Shown piece after piece: positions 54,085 through 63,927 of a stretch of 64,000 nucleotides of DNA (position 1 is the stretch's first letter; each line of letters starts with the position of its first letter). Below the pieces are notes generated by a model, which had not been told where the DNA came from, made no database searches, and saw only the letters and a program-made list of their open reading frames with translations. Origin of the DNA: Mycobacterium sp. Marseille-P9652 (GTDB lineage: Bacteria; Actinomycetota; Actinomycetes; Mycobacteriales; Mycobacteriaceae); assembly GCF_902652685.1 (NCBI RefSeq), contig NZ_CACRUY010000001.1, positions 124,001-188,000 of the forward strand. Reading direction: 5' to 3'. The translations under genes and the position numbers were made by a program.

Positions 54085-55155
54085 TCAGTGCCCCGCGGTC
54101 TTGATGTAGAGCAGCCGGTCGGTCGCCTCGATGGCGTCCACCTCCGGCGCGCCGATGCGCAACAGGTGACCGTCGCGCACGACCCCCAGCACGATGTCGC
54201 GCAGATGGCGGGGCGATCCCCCGACCTCGGTCTGCTCGACCTCTCGTTCGGCGATCGCCAGCCCGGCGTCCGGCGTCAGCAGGTCCTCGATCATCTCCAC
54301 GACGCTGGGCGTGCTGGTGGCCAGCCCGAGCAGCCGGCCCGCCGTCTCCGAGGACACCACCACCGAATCCGCGCCCGACTGCTGCAACAGGTGCTGATTC
54401 TCCGCTTCGCGGATCGACGCGACGATCTTGGCTTTCGGCGCGAGTTCCCGCGCGGTCAGGGTGACGAGCACCGCGGTGTCGTCGCGGTTGGTGGCGACGA
54501 CGATCGAGGCGGCGTGCTGGGCGCCGGCGAGGCGCAGCACGTCGAATTTCGTGGCGTCGCCGTGCACCGTGACCAGCCCGGCGGCGGCCGCGTTCTCCAG
54601 GACGGTCCGGTCGGTGTCGACGACGACCACCTCGCCCTGGGCGGCCTCGTCGCCGAGGATCGCGGCGACCGCCGTCTTCCCCTTGGTGCCGTAGCCGATG
54701 ACGATGGTGTGGTTGCGCACTCTGGTCCTCCAACGCTGAATCTTCCACGCCTGCCGGGAGCGCTCCGAGAGCACCTCGAGCGTCGTACCGACCAGCACGG
54801 CCAGGAACGCGATCCGCAACGGGGTGAAGATCACGGTGTGCGTGAGGCGCGCGGTCTCGGTGAACGGGGTGATGTCGCCGTAGCCGGTGGTCGACAGCGA
54901 CACCGCCGAGAAATACACGCAATCCAGAAAGGTCAGCCGCTGGCCCCGGAGGTCGCGGTAGCCGTTGCGGTCGAGGTAGACGATGACGGCGGCGGCGAAC
55001 AGCACCAGCAACGCGATCGCCACCCGGCGGGCGATGACCCGGAACGGGCTCGCGTGCTCCTCGGGGATGCGCACGACGCCGACCAGTTGGTGACCGGGCT
55101 GGGCGGACAGCGTTTCGTCCAGGCCGGTGAGCTTGCGCGACCTACCGTTGCCCAC
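54085..55155 (-). CDS. Potassium channel with RCK/TrkA-N domain (Rv3200c-like)
   Basis: A 356-residue two-helix channel. The pore has the selectivity filter STTGYGDITPF between two membrane helices, followed by a Rossmann RCK domain (VIGYGTKGKTAV) and a TrkA-C part. It would pass K+ in response to a bound ligand. GTG 55155 matches the length of the M. tuberculosis protein; the frame continuing to 55497 is the end of adnB in another frame. Confidence 0.9.
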   Translation of the reverse strand: MGNGRSRKLTGLDETLSAQPGHQLVGVVRIPEEHASPFRVIARRVAIALLVLFAAAVIVYLDRNGYRDLRGQRLTFLDCVYFSAVSLSTTGYGDITPFTETARLTHTVIFTPLRIAFLAVLVGTTLEVLSERSRQAWKIQRWRTRVRNHTIVIGYGTKGKTAVAAILGDEAAQGEVVVVDTDRTVLENAAAAGLVTVHGDATKFDVLRLAGAQHAASIVVATNRDDTAVLVTLTARELAPKAKIVASIREAENQHLLQQSGADSVVVSSETAGRLLGLATSTPSVVEMIEDLLTPDAGLAIAEREVEQTEVGGSPRHLRDIVLGVVRDGHLLRIGAPEVDAIEATDRLLYIKTAGH

Positions 55156-55216
55156 GTTGGCCCGTCGTCGGCTGAACCGCAGCGCAGGTGACACGCACGA
55201 CTCAATGAAACCACGC

Positions 55217-58200
55217 TCACCGGGCCCCCCGTGCGTCGACGGCGAGCAGCCCGGCCAGCTCTTCCGGCCCCGGCAGGTCGTCGGGGGCGACGGTGGCGCC
55301 CGTGCGCACGTAGTAGAAGGCCGTGCGTACCGACGTTTCCGGCAGTCCGGACAAGGCGGCCCACGCCATGCGATAGACGGCCAGCTGCACCGCGGCCTGA
55401 CGCATGGCCTCCGCTCCGCGCGGCGGTTCGCCGGTCTTCCAGTCGACGACCGTGGCGCCGCCGTCCGCGTCGGCGAAGACCGCGTCGATGCGGCCACGCA
55501 CCACCGTGTCGCCGATCGGCATCTCGAACGGCACCTCGATGGCTACGGGAGTTCTTGCCGCCCAGTCGGATTGAGCGAACGAGGCCTGCAGGGCCGCCAG
55601 CTCCTTCGCGTCGCCGACGTCGGAGTCCGCCGCGCCGGGCAGGTCGCCGAGGTCGAACAACCACTCGACGCCGTAGAACTTCTGCACCCACGCGTGAAAG
55701 GCGTTGCCCAGCAACGCGTGTGGCTCCGGACGCGTCGGCAGTCGATGCAGCAGCCGCTGCGCCGCGGCCACGGGATCGCGCGCCAGGTCGACCAGGCCGC
55801 TCACCGACACCTGGCTCGGCAGGCCGGGGGCGGGTGCCGCGGCCGAGCGTTCCCGTTCCGCGAGCAATGCGTCGACGTCCGCCGCCCAGCCCTCGGCGTC
55901 GGTGCCGGCCTCCGCCATGTCGCCCGCCATCGCCCGGGCCACCATGTCCGCCCCCCGTTCGACGTCACCGCGGCGCCCGGCCAGGGGGTCGGCAGGCCAC
56001 ACCGCCTCGATCACGTTGTCGCGCAACGGGTTCTGTTCGCCGTCCGCTGGCGCGGGTGCCCAGTGTTCGACCACCCCGCAGGGTTCGCCCGCCGCCGCCC
56101 ACTCGATCACATCCTTGAGTTCGCAGAGGAACTCCGACGGGCCCCGCGGCTTGATGCCGGTGGCGCCCCACCGATGGCCGGAGACCAGCAGCGTGTCCTC
56201 CGCCCGCGTGATCGCGACATACAACAACCGGCGCTCCTCGTCGACGCGCCGCTGGTCCAGGCGGCGGCGGTGCTCGGCGATCCGGTCCGACAACTGCTTG
56301 CGGTCGGTGACGTCCGAGCTGTCGAGCACGGGAATGCCCAGCGACCCGGCCGAGGACCGGTCGCCGCGCAGCAGGGGCGGCAGCTCGGCGGCGTCGGTGA
56401 GCCAGCTGCTTCGCGACGCGGTCGACGGGAACACCCCACCCGACAGGTGCGCCACCGCGACCACCTGCCACTCCAGCCCCTTGGCCGAGTGCACGGTGAG
56501 CACCTGCACGCGGTCGCGCGCCACGGCCGTCGCCGCGGGCGGTAGGCCGTTCTCGACCGCCTCGGCGGCGTCCAGGTAAGCGAGCAGGCCGGCGACCGAG
56601 GCCGTCCCCTCGGGCCCCCGGCCGCCGGCGCCGGCACGCTCGGCGTATCCGGCGACGACGTCGGCCAACGCATCGAGGTGTTCCGCCCCGGTCCACCCGG
56701 CGGCCGCCCCGGCCGAGGCGCGGGCCTCACAGTCCATTCCCAGCACGCGCCGCACCTCGGCCACGAGGTCGGGCAGCGAGTGGCCGAGGTGGCCCCGCAG
56801 GGCGCTCAGCTCGGCGGCGAGCGCAGTGATCCGCGCATACCCCGCCGGCGAGTACGGCCCCGCGGGGCCCGGGTCGCTGATGGCGTCCGCCAGGCAGGCC
56901 CGGTCGGCGTCCGGGCCGGCGGCCCTGGCAATCGACTCGGCCGACGCCGCGTCGTCCGCCGGCTCCCCGCCGAGGGCCTGTGCGCGCCGCCACAGCGCGG
57001 CGACGTCCCGGCCGCCCAGGCGCCACCGCGGGCCGGTCAGCACCCGCATGGCCGCCGCGCCCGCCGTCGGGTCGGCGACCAGGCGCAGCATCGCGACGAC
57101 GTCCGCGACCTCGGGGACGGACAGCAGTCCCGCGAGACCCACCACCTCGACCGGGATCCCGCGCGCGGTCAGGGCGGCGGCGATCGGCGCGGCGTCGGCG
57201 TTGCGGCGCACCAGCACGGCGGCGGTCGGCGGGGCGGCGCCCTCGGCGCCGGCCGGGTGATATCGCGCGGCGATCTGGTCGGCGATCCACTCGCGCTCGG
57301 CGACGACGTCGGCGAGCAGGGCGCACCGGACCGTCCCGGGAGGCGCATCCGGGCGGGGCCGCAACTCGTGCACCGCCACCGATCGGCGCCGGGCCTCCGC
57401 CGAGATGGCGTTGGCCACCCGCAGGGCGTTCGGGGGGTTGCGCCAGCTGGTCCGCAGCTCCAGCGTCGGCGCCGGGGTGCCGTCGGACCGCGGGAAGTCG
57501 GTGGTGAAGCGCGGCAGGTTGGTCGCCGATGCGCCGCGCCAGCCGTAGATCGACTGGATGGGGTCGCCGACGGCCGTCAGCGCCAGCCCGTCGTCGACCC
57601 CGCCGCCGAACAGGGCCGACAGCGCGACGCGCTGGGCGTGCCCGGTGTCCTGGTACTCGTCGAGCAGCACCACGCGGTAGCGGTTGCGCAGGTCCTCGCC
57701 GACCTGCGGGAAGGTCGCCGCCAGGCGCGCCGCCGACGCCATCTGCACCCCGAAGTCCATCACCCTCTCGGCCCGCATCCGCTCCTGCAGGGCATCGAGC
57801 AGCGGCACGAGTTCCGCTCGCTCGGTCTGGGTGGCCAGCAGCCGCAGCAGCCACTGGTTCGGACCGCGGTCGCGCTGGTAGGGGGCGGCCGGCAGGGTGT
57901 GGATCAGCCGCTCGAGCTCGAGGTGGGTGTCGCGCAGTAGCCCGGTGTCGACCAGGTGCTCGGAGAGCTGGCCCCACAACCGCAGCACCATCGAGGTGAC
58001 CGCGGCCGGCGTCTTGTCGGTGCTCAGCCTTCCGCGGTAGCGGGTGACCACGTCGAAAGCCAGCTGCCACAACTCGGTTTCACCGAGCAGGCGGGTGTCG
58101 GGCTCGACGGGCAGGAGCAGGCCGTGCTCGCGCAGCAGCGAACCGGCGAAGGCGTGATAGGTGCTGACGACGGGGGTGCCCGCCGCGTCGGCGGCCGCAG

Positions 58201-58486
58201 GGCCCGCGATCCCGCCCAGCCGGGCCAACCGGGACCGCACCCTGCGCAGCAGCTGGCCCGCGGCCTTGCGGGTGAACGTCAACCCCAGCACCTGGCCCGG
58301 CTCGGCGTAGCCGTTGGCGACCAGCCACACCACCCGGGCGGCCATCGTCTCGGTCTTGCCGGCGCCGGCGCCGGCGATGACGACCAGCGGGCCCGGCGGC
58401 GCGGCGATGACCGCAGCCTGTTCATCGGTGGGCGGGAAAAGCCCGAGGGCGCAAGCGAGTTCGGTCGGGGTGTAGCGGGGATTCAT
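55217..58486 (-). CDS. adnB: AdnB helicase-nuclease subunit
   Basis: A 1,089-residue UvrD-type helicase with a C-terminal nuclease. Walker A AGAGAGKTET near residue 40; LLDEYQDTGHAQR, GDPIQSIYGWRGA and VHSAKGLEW are later motifs; the nuclease has VVDWKTGEPP followed by QLAVYRMAW. With AdnA it resects double-strand breaks, replacing RecBCD in mycobacteria. ATG 58486 overlaps the adnA stop (ATGA). Confidence 0.95.
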   Translation of the reverse strand: MNPRYTPTELACALGLFPPTDEQAAVIAAPPGPLVVIAGAGAGKTETMAARVVWLVANGYAEPGQVLGLTFTRKAAGQLLRRVRSRLARLGGIAGPAAADAAGTPVVSTYHAFAGSLLREHGLLLPVEPDTRLLGETELWQLAFDVVTRYRGRLSTDKTPAAVTSMVLRLWGQLSEHLVDTGLLRDTHLELERLIHTLPAAPYQRDRGPNQWLLRLLATQTERAELVPLLDALQERMRAERVMDFGVQMASAARLAATFPQVGEDLRNRYRVVLLDEYQDTGHAQRVALSALFGGGVDDGLALTAVGDPIQSIYGWRGASATNLPRFTTDFPRSDGTPAPTLELRTSWRNPPNALRVANAISAEARRRSVAVHELRPRPDAPPGTVRCALLADVVAEREWIADQIAARYHPAGAEGAAPPTAAVLVRRNADAAPIAAALTARGIPVEVVGLAGLLSVPEVADVVAMLRLVADPTAGAAAMRVLTGPRWRLGGRDVAALWRRAQALGGEPADDAASAESIARAAGPDADRACLADAISDPGPAGPYSPAGYARITALAAELSALRGHLGHSLPDLVAEVRRVLGMDCEARASAGAAAGWTGAEHLDALADVVAGYAERAGAGGRGPEGTASVAGLLAYLDAAEAVENGLPPAATAVARDRVQVLTVHSAKGLEWQVVAVAHLSGGVFPSTASRSSWLTDAAELPPLLRGDRSSAGSLGIPVLDSSDVTDRKQLSDRIAEHRRRLDQRRVDEERRLLYVAITRAEDTLLVSGHRWGATGIKPRGPSEFLCELKDVIEWAAAGEPCGVVEHWAPAPADGEQNPLRDNVIEAVWPADPLAGRRGDVERGADMVARAMAGDMAEAGTDAEGWAADVDALLAERERSAAAPAPGLPSQVSVSGLVDLARDPVAAAQRLLHRLPTRPEPHALLGNAFHAWVQKFYGVEWLFDLGDLPGAADSDVGDAKELAALQASFAQSDWAARTPVAIEVPFEMPIGDTVVRGRIDAVFADADGGATVVDWKTGEPPRGAEAMRQAAVQLAVYRMAWAALSGLPETSVRTAFYYVRTGATVAPDDLPGPEELAGLLAVDARGAR

Positions 58487-61400
58487 CGTGCGTCCTCCGT
58501 GTGGGCGGGGCAGCTGGGCCGCAGCGGGCAATGGCTGCACCCGTCGTTGCGCCGCGCGGTGAACTCGGGTCCGGCCGTCGCGTCGGCCGCCTGCCGGACG
58601 AGCTCACGCCATTCGTCACGGGCTTCGGCGGTGAGGGGATCCTGCTGACGTTGCGTGGCGCCGGATGCCCCGGTCTTTCCCAGATAGACCAGCCGGGCCC
58701 CACCGGGCTCGTCGCCGGCCCCGACCAGGCCTTCGGCCACCGCCAGCTGGTACATCGCCAGCTGGGCGTGCCGACGGGCGTCGTCCTTGCTGACCGGCGT
58801 CCGCCCCGTCTTGATGTCGACGATCACCAGCCGGCCGGCCGCGTCGCGTTCGAGGCGGTCGACGCGGCCGCGCACCCGGATCTCGCCGCCTAGAACACCG
58901 GCGCCGCGCGTCGCGGGCAGGGTTCCGTCGATCTCGACCTCGACGCCGACCTCGGTCAGCTCGCCGCGGCTGTGCTGTCGCCACTCGACGAACGCCTCGA
59001 TCATCGCGCGGTGCCGGGCCAGCTCGTTGGCGGAGTGCCACTCGGCGTCGAAGGGCAGGTGCTTCCAGGCGCGCTCCAGCTCGGCCACGAGTTCCGCTCC
59101 CCCGCTTGACGATTCGGCGATCAGCGCGTGCACCACCGACCCGAGGGCGGACCGCAGGTCGCGACCGTTCGCCCCGCCGTGCCGCTCGGCCAGCCACCGC
59201 AGCGGGCAGTCGTTGAGCGTCTGCAGACTCGAGGGCGTCAACGTGACGGGGTCGTCGGCGTCCCGCAGCGGTTCGCCGGTGCTGACCGGCGCCATGCCGT
59301 GCCAGCCCGCCGGGTCGGCGCCGGGCACGCCGGCCCCGGCCAGGCGGGCCAGTTGCGCAGCGGCGCAGCGCCTCTCATCCTCGTCGACGCTCCCGTCGGG
59401 CGCACACACGACGCCGCGCAACCGCCCCACGAGCGCGGCGGCGGACAACACCCGCGGCGTGGCAACCGGCTGATCGACGGGCGCATCGGCGTCGGCCAGC
59501 CGCGCGATCTCGTGGAAGAACTCCGAGGGCAGCGCGGTGCCCAGGTCGGTGCCGTCGGACTCGCTGTCAACGGCCGTGACCACCAACCGGCGACGGGCCC
59601 GGCCCATCGCCGCCACCAGCAGGCGGCGTTCCTCGCTCAGCAGCGGCGCCCGCACCGACGCGTCGCCGCCGACACCGTCCATCATGTCCAGCAACCGCTG
59701 GGTGCCCAGCACGCCGCCGCGCGGAACGGTGTTGGGCCACAGGCCATCCTGCAGGCCGGCGACGACCACGAGGTCCCATTCGTGCCCCAGCGCGGCATGC
59801 GCGCTGAGGATGCTCACCCGCTCGGGTGCGCACCCGGCGTCGCGGGCGGCGGCCGGCAGCTGCAGCGCAGCGACGTGCTCGACCAGACCCCGCAGCGTCG
59901 CGCCGGACGTGCGGGAGACGTAGTCGTCGGTGACGTCGAACAGCGCGGTCACCGCCGCCAGGTCGCGGGCGGCCTGGGCGCCAGCGGGGCCGCCGCGCTC
60001 GGCGGCCAACAGCCAGCGGCGCTGCAGACCGGCGCGGTGCCAGGCCGCCCAGAGGACGTAGCGCGGATCTTGGCCGGCGCGATGACAGCGCGCGGCCGCG
60101 TCGAGCACCGCGCGCACCCGCTGCAGCGGCCGGGACTGCGCGCCGGTGTCGGCGGACAGCGACTCGACGAGCAGCGTGGCGAAGTCGGCCGGCGACCGAT
60201 CGGGGTTGGCGCGCTGCAGTTTCCGTCGCAGCTGCCGCAGGGAGACGGGGTCGACGCGACCGATCGGGCCGGTCAGCAACGCCAGCGCCCGCTCGCCGTC
60301 GAGCCCGTCGGCTGTCGCGGCCAGCACGGTGAGCAGCGCCGCGGCTGCCGGCTGGCCGGCCAGCGGTGCGCTGGCCGCCGGGGCCGCGACCGGCACCCCG
60401 GCGGCCGCCAGCGCGCGGGGCAGCTGGGTGCCCGCCCGCGGTACCGAGCGGACGACGACCGCCATCTGCGACCACGGGACGCCGTCGATCAGGTGTGCGC
60501 GCCGAAGCGTGTCGGCGATCAGCGCGGCCTCGGCGTGCGCCGACGCGGCCAGGCGCACGGTGACCGACCCCTCCTCGGGACCGGTGCCGTCGATTCCTTT
60601 GCCTGCGGGGCTGCCCGGCAGCCGGCGGGCGATGCCCGTGACGGCACGCGCCACCGCCGGGGCGCAGCGGTGCGACGACGTCAGCGTCAGCTGCGGCGTG
60701 GGGGCACCACCCGCTTGCGGGGGATAGTCGCCCAGCAGGCCGGCCGACCCGCCGCCGCGGAAGCCGAACACCGCCTGGTGGGGGTCGCCGGCGATCAGCG
60801 CGAGGTCGGGACCCTCGGCGAGCGCGCGGACCAGGCGCGCCGCCTGCGGATCGAGCTGCTGGGCGTCGTCGACCAGCAGGATGCGCACCCGGGCGCGTTC
60901 GGCCGCCAGCAGGGCGGGGTCGACCGCGAACGCCTCCAGGGCGGCGCCCACCAGCTCGGCGGCCCCGAGCGCCGGTGTGGTCGCCTGCGGCGCCGCGGTT
61001 CCCACTGCCGCCCGCAGCAGCATCACCTGCTCGTACTGGCGCGCGAACTGACCGGCGGCCACCCATTCCGGGCGTCGGCTGCGGCGGCCCAGCCGCTCGA
61101 GCTCCTGCGGGTCCACGCCGCGTTCCGCGCACCGGGCCAACAGGTTTCGCAGTTCGGTGGCGAACCCGGCGGTGGCCAGGGCGGGGCGCAGGTGGGCCGG
61201 CCAGGCGGCGGCCGCGCGGGGACCGTCCTCGAGGTCGCCGGCCAGCAACTCCCGGATGATGGCGTCCTGCTCGGCGCTGGTGACCAGCCGCGGCGGCGCG
61301 TCCCCGCCGCGTTGCGCGGCCCGCCTCAGGACCGCGTACGCGTAGCTGTGCACCGTGCGCACCAGCGGCTCACGCACCGCGGCCCGCACCGCACCCGCGC

Positions 61401-61632
61401 CGCGCGCCCCGAGCAGCTCCGTGGTCAGGGCGCTGCGCGCCCCGGTCCCGATGCGACCCGAACCCGTAAGCAGCAGAACCGATTCCGGGTCGGCGCCCGA
61501 CCGGATCCGGGCGACCGCGGCGTCGACCAGTAAGCTGCTCTTCCCGGTGCCCGGACCGCCCAGGACGCGCACCATCCCGCGCAGCTGCGGGGCCAGCAGG
61601 GCGGCCGCCTCGTCGTCCCAGGTGTGTGGCAT
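58483..61632 (-). CDS. adnA: AdnA helicase-nuclease subunit
   Basis: A 1,049-residue protein with Walker A LGGPGTGKSS near the N-terminus, LVDDAQQLDPQAARL, GDPHQAVFGFRGG and a C-terminal nuclease (IVDIKTGRTP, QLAMYQLAV) followed by Cys residues in CSHCPLRPSC that suggest an iron-sulfur site. It works as a heterodimer with AdnB. ATG 61632 (MPHTWDDEA) is chosen; the frame to 62181 runs into opposite-strand lipV and is not coding. Confidence 0.94.
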   Translation of the reverse strand: MPHTWDDEAAALLAPQLRGMVRVLGGPGTGKSSLLVDAAVARIRSGADPESVLLLTGSGRIGTGARSALTTELLGARGAGAVRAAVREPLVRTVHSYAYAVLRRAAQRGGDAPPRLVTSAEQDAIIRELLAGDLEDGPRAAAAWPAHLRPALATAGFATELRNLLARCAERGVDPQELERLGRRSRRPEWVAAGQFARQYEQVMLLRAAVGTAAPQATTPALGAAELVGAALEAFAVDPALLAAERARVRILLVDDAQQLDPQAARLVRALAEGPDLALIAGDPHQAVFGFRGGGSAGLLGDYPPQAGGAPTPQLTLTSSHRCAPAVARAVTGIARRLPGSPAGKGIDGTGPEEGSVTVRLAASAHAEAALIADTLRRAHLIDGVPWSQMAVVVRSVPRAGTQLPRALAAAGVPVAAPAASAPLAGQPAAAALLTVLAATADGLDGERALALLTGPIGRVDPVSLRQLRRKLQRANPDRSPADFATLLVESLSADTGAQSRPLQRVRAVLDAAARCHRAGQDPRYVLWAAWHRAGLQRRWLLAAERGGPAGAQAARDLAAVTALFDVTDDYVSRTSGATLRGLVEHVAALQLPAAARDAGCAPERVSILSAHAALGHEWDLVVVAGLQDGLWPNTVPRGGVLGTQRLLDMMDGVGGDASVRAPLLSEERRLLVAAMGRARRRLVVTAVDSESDGTDLGTALPSEFFHEIARLADADAPVDQPVATPRVLSAAALVGRLRGVVCAPDGSVDEDERRCAAAQLARLAGAGVPGADPAGWHGMAPVSTGEPLRDADDPVTLTPSSLQTLNDCPLRWLAERHGGANGRDLRSALGSVVHALIAESSSGGAELVAELERAWKHLPFDAEWHSANELARHRAMIEAFVEWRQHSRGELTEVGVEVEIDGTLPATRGAGVLGGEIRVRGRVDRLERDAAGRLVIVDIKTGRTPVSKDDARRHAQLAMYQLAVAEGLVGAGDEPGGARLVYLGKTGASGATQRQQDPLTAEARDEWRELVRQAADATAGPEFTARRNDGCSHCPLRPSCPAHTEDAR

Positions 61633-61706
61633 GGCTGCATGCAACCACTGGGGTACGACAAGCCGGCTCCTACGCTGGAGGGCGACAACATGGAAGGGGT
61701 CGGAAA

Positions 61707-61907
61707 GTGGAAGACGTCGAGCGCGGCTTTCCCATCGACGAAGCGCCCGAGGGCGACGCCGTCGAACAACAACAACCCGTCGACGAGGACGACACGGGCT
61801 TGGACACCGAATACCTGACCGCCGGGGAGCGCGAGGCCAACGAGGCGGACGTGATCGAACAGGCGTACGTCGTCCCCGCCGAAGACGACTGGGATGACAA
61901 TCGCTGA
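61707..61907 (+). CDS. Small acidic protein
   Basis: A 66-residue very acidic protein, MEDVERGFPIDEAPEGDAVE at the start and ending VVPAEDDWDDNR. GTG 61707 follows AAGGGGT. Its last bases overlap the lipV start, so it is probably co-translated with lipV. Conserved position in mycobacteria; function unknown. Confidence 0.7.
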   Translation: MEDVERGFPIDEAPEGDAVEQQQPVDEDDTGLDTEYLTAGEREANEADVIEQAYVVPAEDDWDDNR

Positions 61908-62676
61908 GCTGCACGTGCACCGCTACGGCCCGCCCGGGCCCACGCAGGTGTTGGCGATCCACGGATTGACCGGCCACGGGCAGCGCTGGCAGCACCTGGC
62001 CGGCTACCTGCCCGAGCTGACGATCGCGGCGCCCGACGTGCTGGGTCATGGCCGGTCGTCGTGGGCGGCGCCCTGGACCATCGACGCCAACGCCGAGGCG
62101 CTGGCGGCGCTGCTCGACGAGGAGGCTGACGGGCCGGTGGTGGTGGTCGGCCACTCCTTCGGCGGCGCGATCGCGCTGCACCTGGCCGCGGCGCGCCCGG
62201 ACCGCGTCAAGGGGTTGCTACTCCTCGACCCGGCCGCGGGGCTGGACGGCGGCTGGATGCGCGACATCGCCGAGGCGATGCTGTCGTCCCCCGACTACCC
62301 CGACGCGGCCGAGGCCCGGATGGAGAAGGCGACAGGCGCCTGGGCGGACGTGGACCCCGCCCTGCTCGACGCCGAGCTCGGCGAGCACCTGGTCGAACTG
62401 CCCGGCGGGCGATACGGGTGGCGAATCAGCCTGCCGGCGATGATGTCGTACTGGAGCGAGCTGGCGCGCGACCTCGTGCTGCCGCAGCCCGGGACGGCGA
62501 CGACGCTGGTTCGGGCGAAGCGGACCTCGCCGCCCTACGTCGGCGACCGGCTGATCGCGGGGCTGCGCCACCGCCTGGGCTCCGATTTCGAGCTGCTGGA
62601 CTTCGACTGCAACCACATGGTGCCCTACGCCAAGCCCGCGGAGGTCGCCGCGCTGGTCCGCAAGCTGGCCGGCTGA
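61894..62676 (+). CDS. lipV: Alpha/beta hydrolase LipV
   Basis: A 260-residue alpha/beta hydrolase: IHGLTGHGQRW oxyanion region, nucleophile in GHSFGG, and the last His in DCNHMVPYAKP. It would hydrolyse esters or lipids; the natural substrate is not evident. It overlaps the small acidic gene by 14 bp and is followed after two bases by the alkyltransferase-like gene, so the three form an operon. Confidence 0.9.
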   Translation: MTIAELHVHRYGPPGPTQVLAIHGLTGHGQRWQHLAGYLPELTIAAPDVLGHGRSSWAAPWTIDANAEALAALLDEEADGPVVVVGHSFGGAIALHLAAARPDRVKGLLLLDPAAGLDGGWMRDIAEAMLSSPDYPDAAEARMEKATGAWADVDPALLDAELGEHLVELPGGRYGWRISLPAMMSYWSELARDLVLPQPGTATTLVRAKRTSPPYVGDRLIAGLRHRLGSDFELLDFDCNHMVPYAKPAEVAALVRKLAG

Positions 62677-62678
62677 TC

Positions 62679-62987
62679 GTGGCCGCGATCACCGACGAGC
62701 AGGTCGAGCTGGTGCGCGCGCTGGTCGCGGCGATACCCGCCGGGCGGGTCGTCACCTATGGCGACATCGCCGCCGTCGCAGGGCTTTCCAGTCCCCGCAT
62801 CGTCGGCTGGATCATGCGGACGGACTCCTCGGACCTGCCGTGGCACCGCGTGATCACCGCGTCCGGACGCCCCGCGCCGCACCTGAGGGCTCGCCAGCTG
62901 GAGCTGCTGCGGGCCGAGGGCGTGCTCGCCGACGACGGCAGGGTGGCGCTGCGCGAGGTCCGCTACGAATTCCCGGATCCCGCATAG
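62679..62987 (+). CDS. Alkyltransferase-like protein (ATL, Rv3204 family)
   Basis: A 102-residue member of the O6-alkylguanine transferase family. The active-site PCHR is replaced by PWHRV, so it has no acceptor Cys: the hallmark of alkyltransferase-like proteins, which flag alkylated bases for nucleotide excision repair. GRVVTYGDIA and the DNA-binding helix are intact. GTG 62679 lies just after the lipV stop. Confidence 0.9.
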   Translation: MAAITDEQVELVRALVAAIPAGRVVTYGDIAAVAGLSSPRIVGWIMRTDSSDLPWHRVITASGRPAPHLRARQLELLRAEGVLADDGRVALREVRYEFPDPA

Positions 62988-63036
62988 ACCGTCGAAATCG
63001 ACGGTGTCGCGTCCTGTTTCGGCGTGGCGTAAACCG

Positions 63037-63891
63037 CTAGAGCACCAAGCGGACCAGCGCCGCGGTGCGGGCCAGGCCGGGAAACGCCTCGGCGGTCGAA
63101 CGCGGGTGCAGCGCATGGACGGCGAGCCGAAACATCAAGGCGCGCAACAACATCTGCGGCCATTCCGGTAGCGCGCTCCAGCGTTCGATGAGCCCGTCGT
63201 CGGCCTCGCCCCACGACAGCGCGTCGACCACGACCACGCCCGCCGCCCAGGACGCGGGTCGCCAGTACGGCGTGATGTCGGTGATCCCCGGCGCCGCCGT
63301 GCCCACGAAAAGCACTGTGCCGTAGAGGTCGCCGTGCACCAACTGGTTGGGACTGCGCGTCGGCTTGCGCAGCCGGGCGAGCTGTTCGATCAACTCCACC
63401 GACCGCTCGGCGTCCGCGGACGCGGGCGCCGTGCGCGCGCCCGGCGGCACCGACGCCAGGGGGCGCTCCTCCCAGGCCGCGCGGTCGGCGGCGATGAAGA
63501 CGTCCACCTCACCCCACGGCGCCGTCGGCCCCTGCGTGAGGAACCGCGGTCGCTCGAGTTTGCCCGTCGCCTCGTGCAGGCGGACCGCCGCCGAAACCAC
63601 CTCGTCGTGGCGGGGCTCCGGCACGCCGGCGACGAAGGTGTCGGCCCGCCATCCCGACACCACGTAGCGGCCGTCGGTCGAGCGCACCGGGCGGGCCAAC
63701 CGCACGCCGTCGACGAACAGGGTCTCGCGCACCCGCGCCGACCAGGCCGCCCGCGCATGGTCGGGCACGGTCGACAGGACGACCTCGCCGCACCGCCAGC
63801 CGCCCTCCCATCCGGGCCCGAGCGGGGCGGGGGTGACGCCCGCCAAGCCGAACGCCGCCAGCACATGCTCCGGCGGTGGCTCGACGATCAC
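63037..63891 (-). CDS. Phosphotransferase-like protein (Rv3205c family)
   Basis: A 284-residue protein related to aminoglycoside/choline phosphotransferases and known in actinobacteria as TIGR02569. NQLVHGDLYGTVLF is the catalytic-loop-like motif and GITDITPYWRPASW stands where the DFE/DxD motif is in kinases. Whether it is active is unknown. ATG 63891. It lies upstream of nothing else on its strand except the following alkyltransferase-like gene, which faces it. Confidence 0.85.
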   Translation of the reverse strand: MIVEPPPEHVLAAFGLAGVTPAPLGPGWEGGWRCGEVVLSTVPDHARAAWSARVRETLFVDGVRLARPVRSTDGRYVVSGWRADTFVAGVPEPRHDEVVSAAVRLHEATGKLERPRFLTQGPTAPWGEVDVFIAADRAAWEERPLASVPPGARTAPASADAERSVELIEQLARLRKPTRSPNQLVHGDLYGTVLFVGTAAPGITDITPYWRPASWAAGVVVVDALSWGEADDGLIERWSALPEWPQMLLRALMFRLAVHALHPRSTAEAFPGLARTAALVRLVL

Positions 63892-63927
63892 ATGCGTAGC
63901 GTAATGGAGGCGCTACCCCTCAAAGGT

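Noticed and set aside
56727-58070. Leftward Arg/Gly-rich frame inside adnB
   Set aside because: Same-strand out-of-frame shadow of the real gene.
61633-62181. N-terminal extension of AdnA
   Set aside because: This frame runs antisense through the small acidic gene and the start of lipV and lacks AdnA features.
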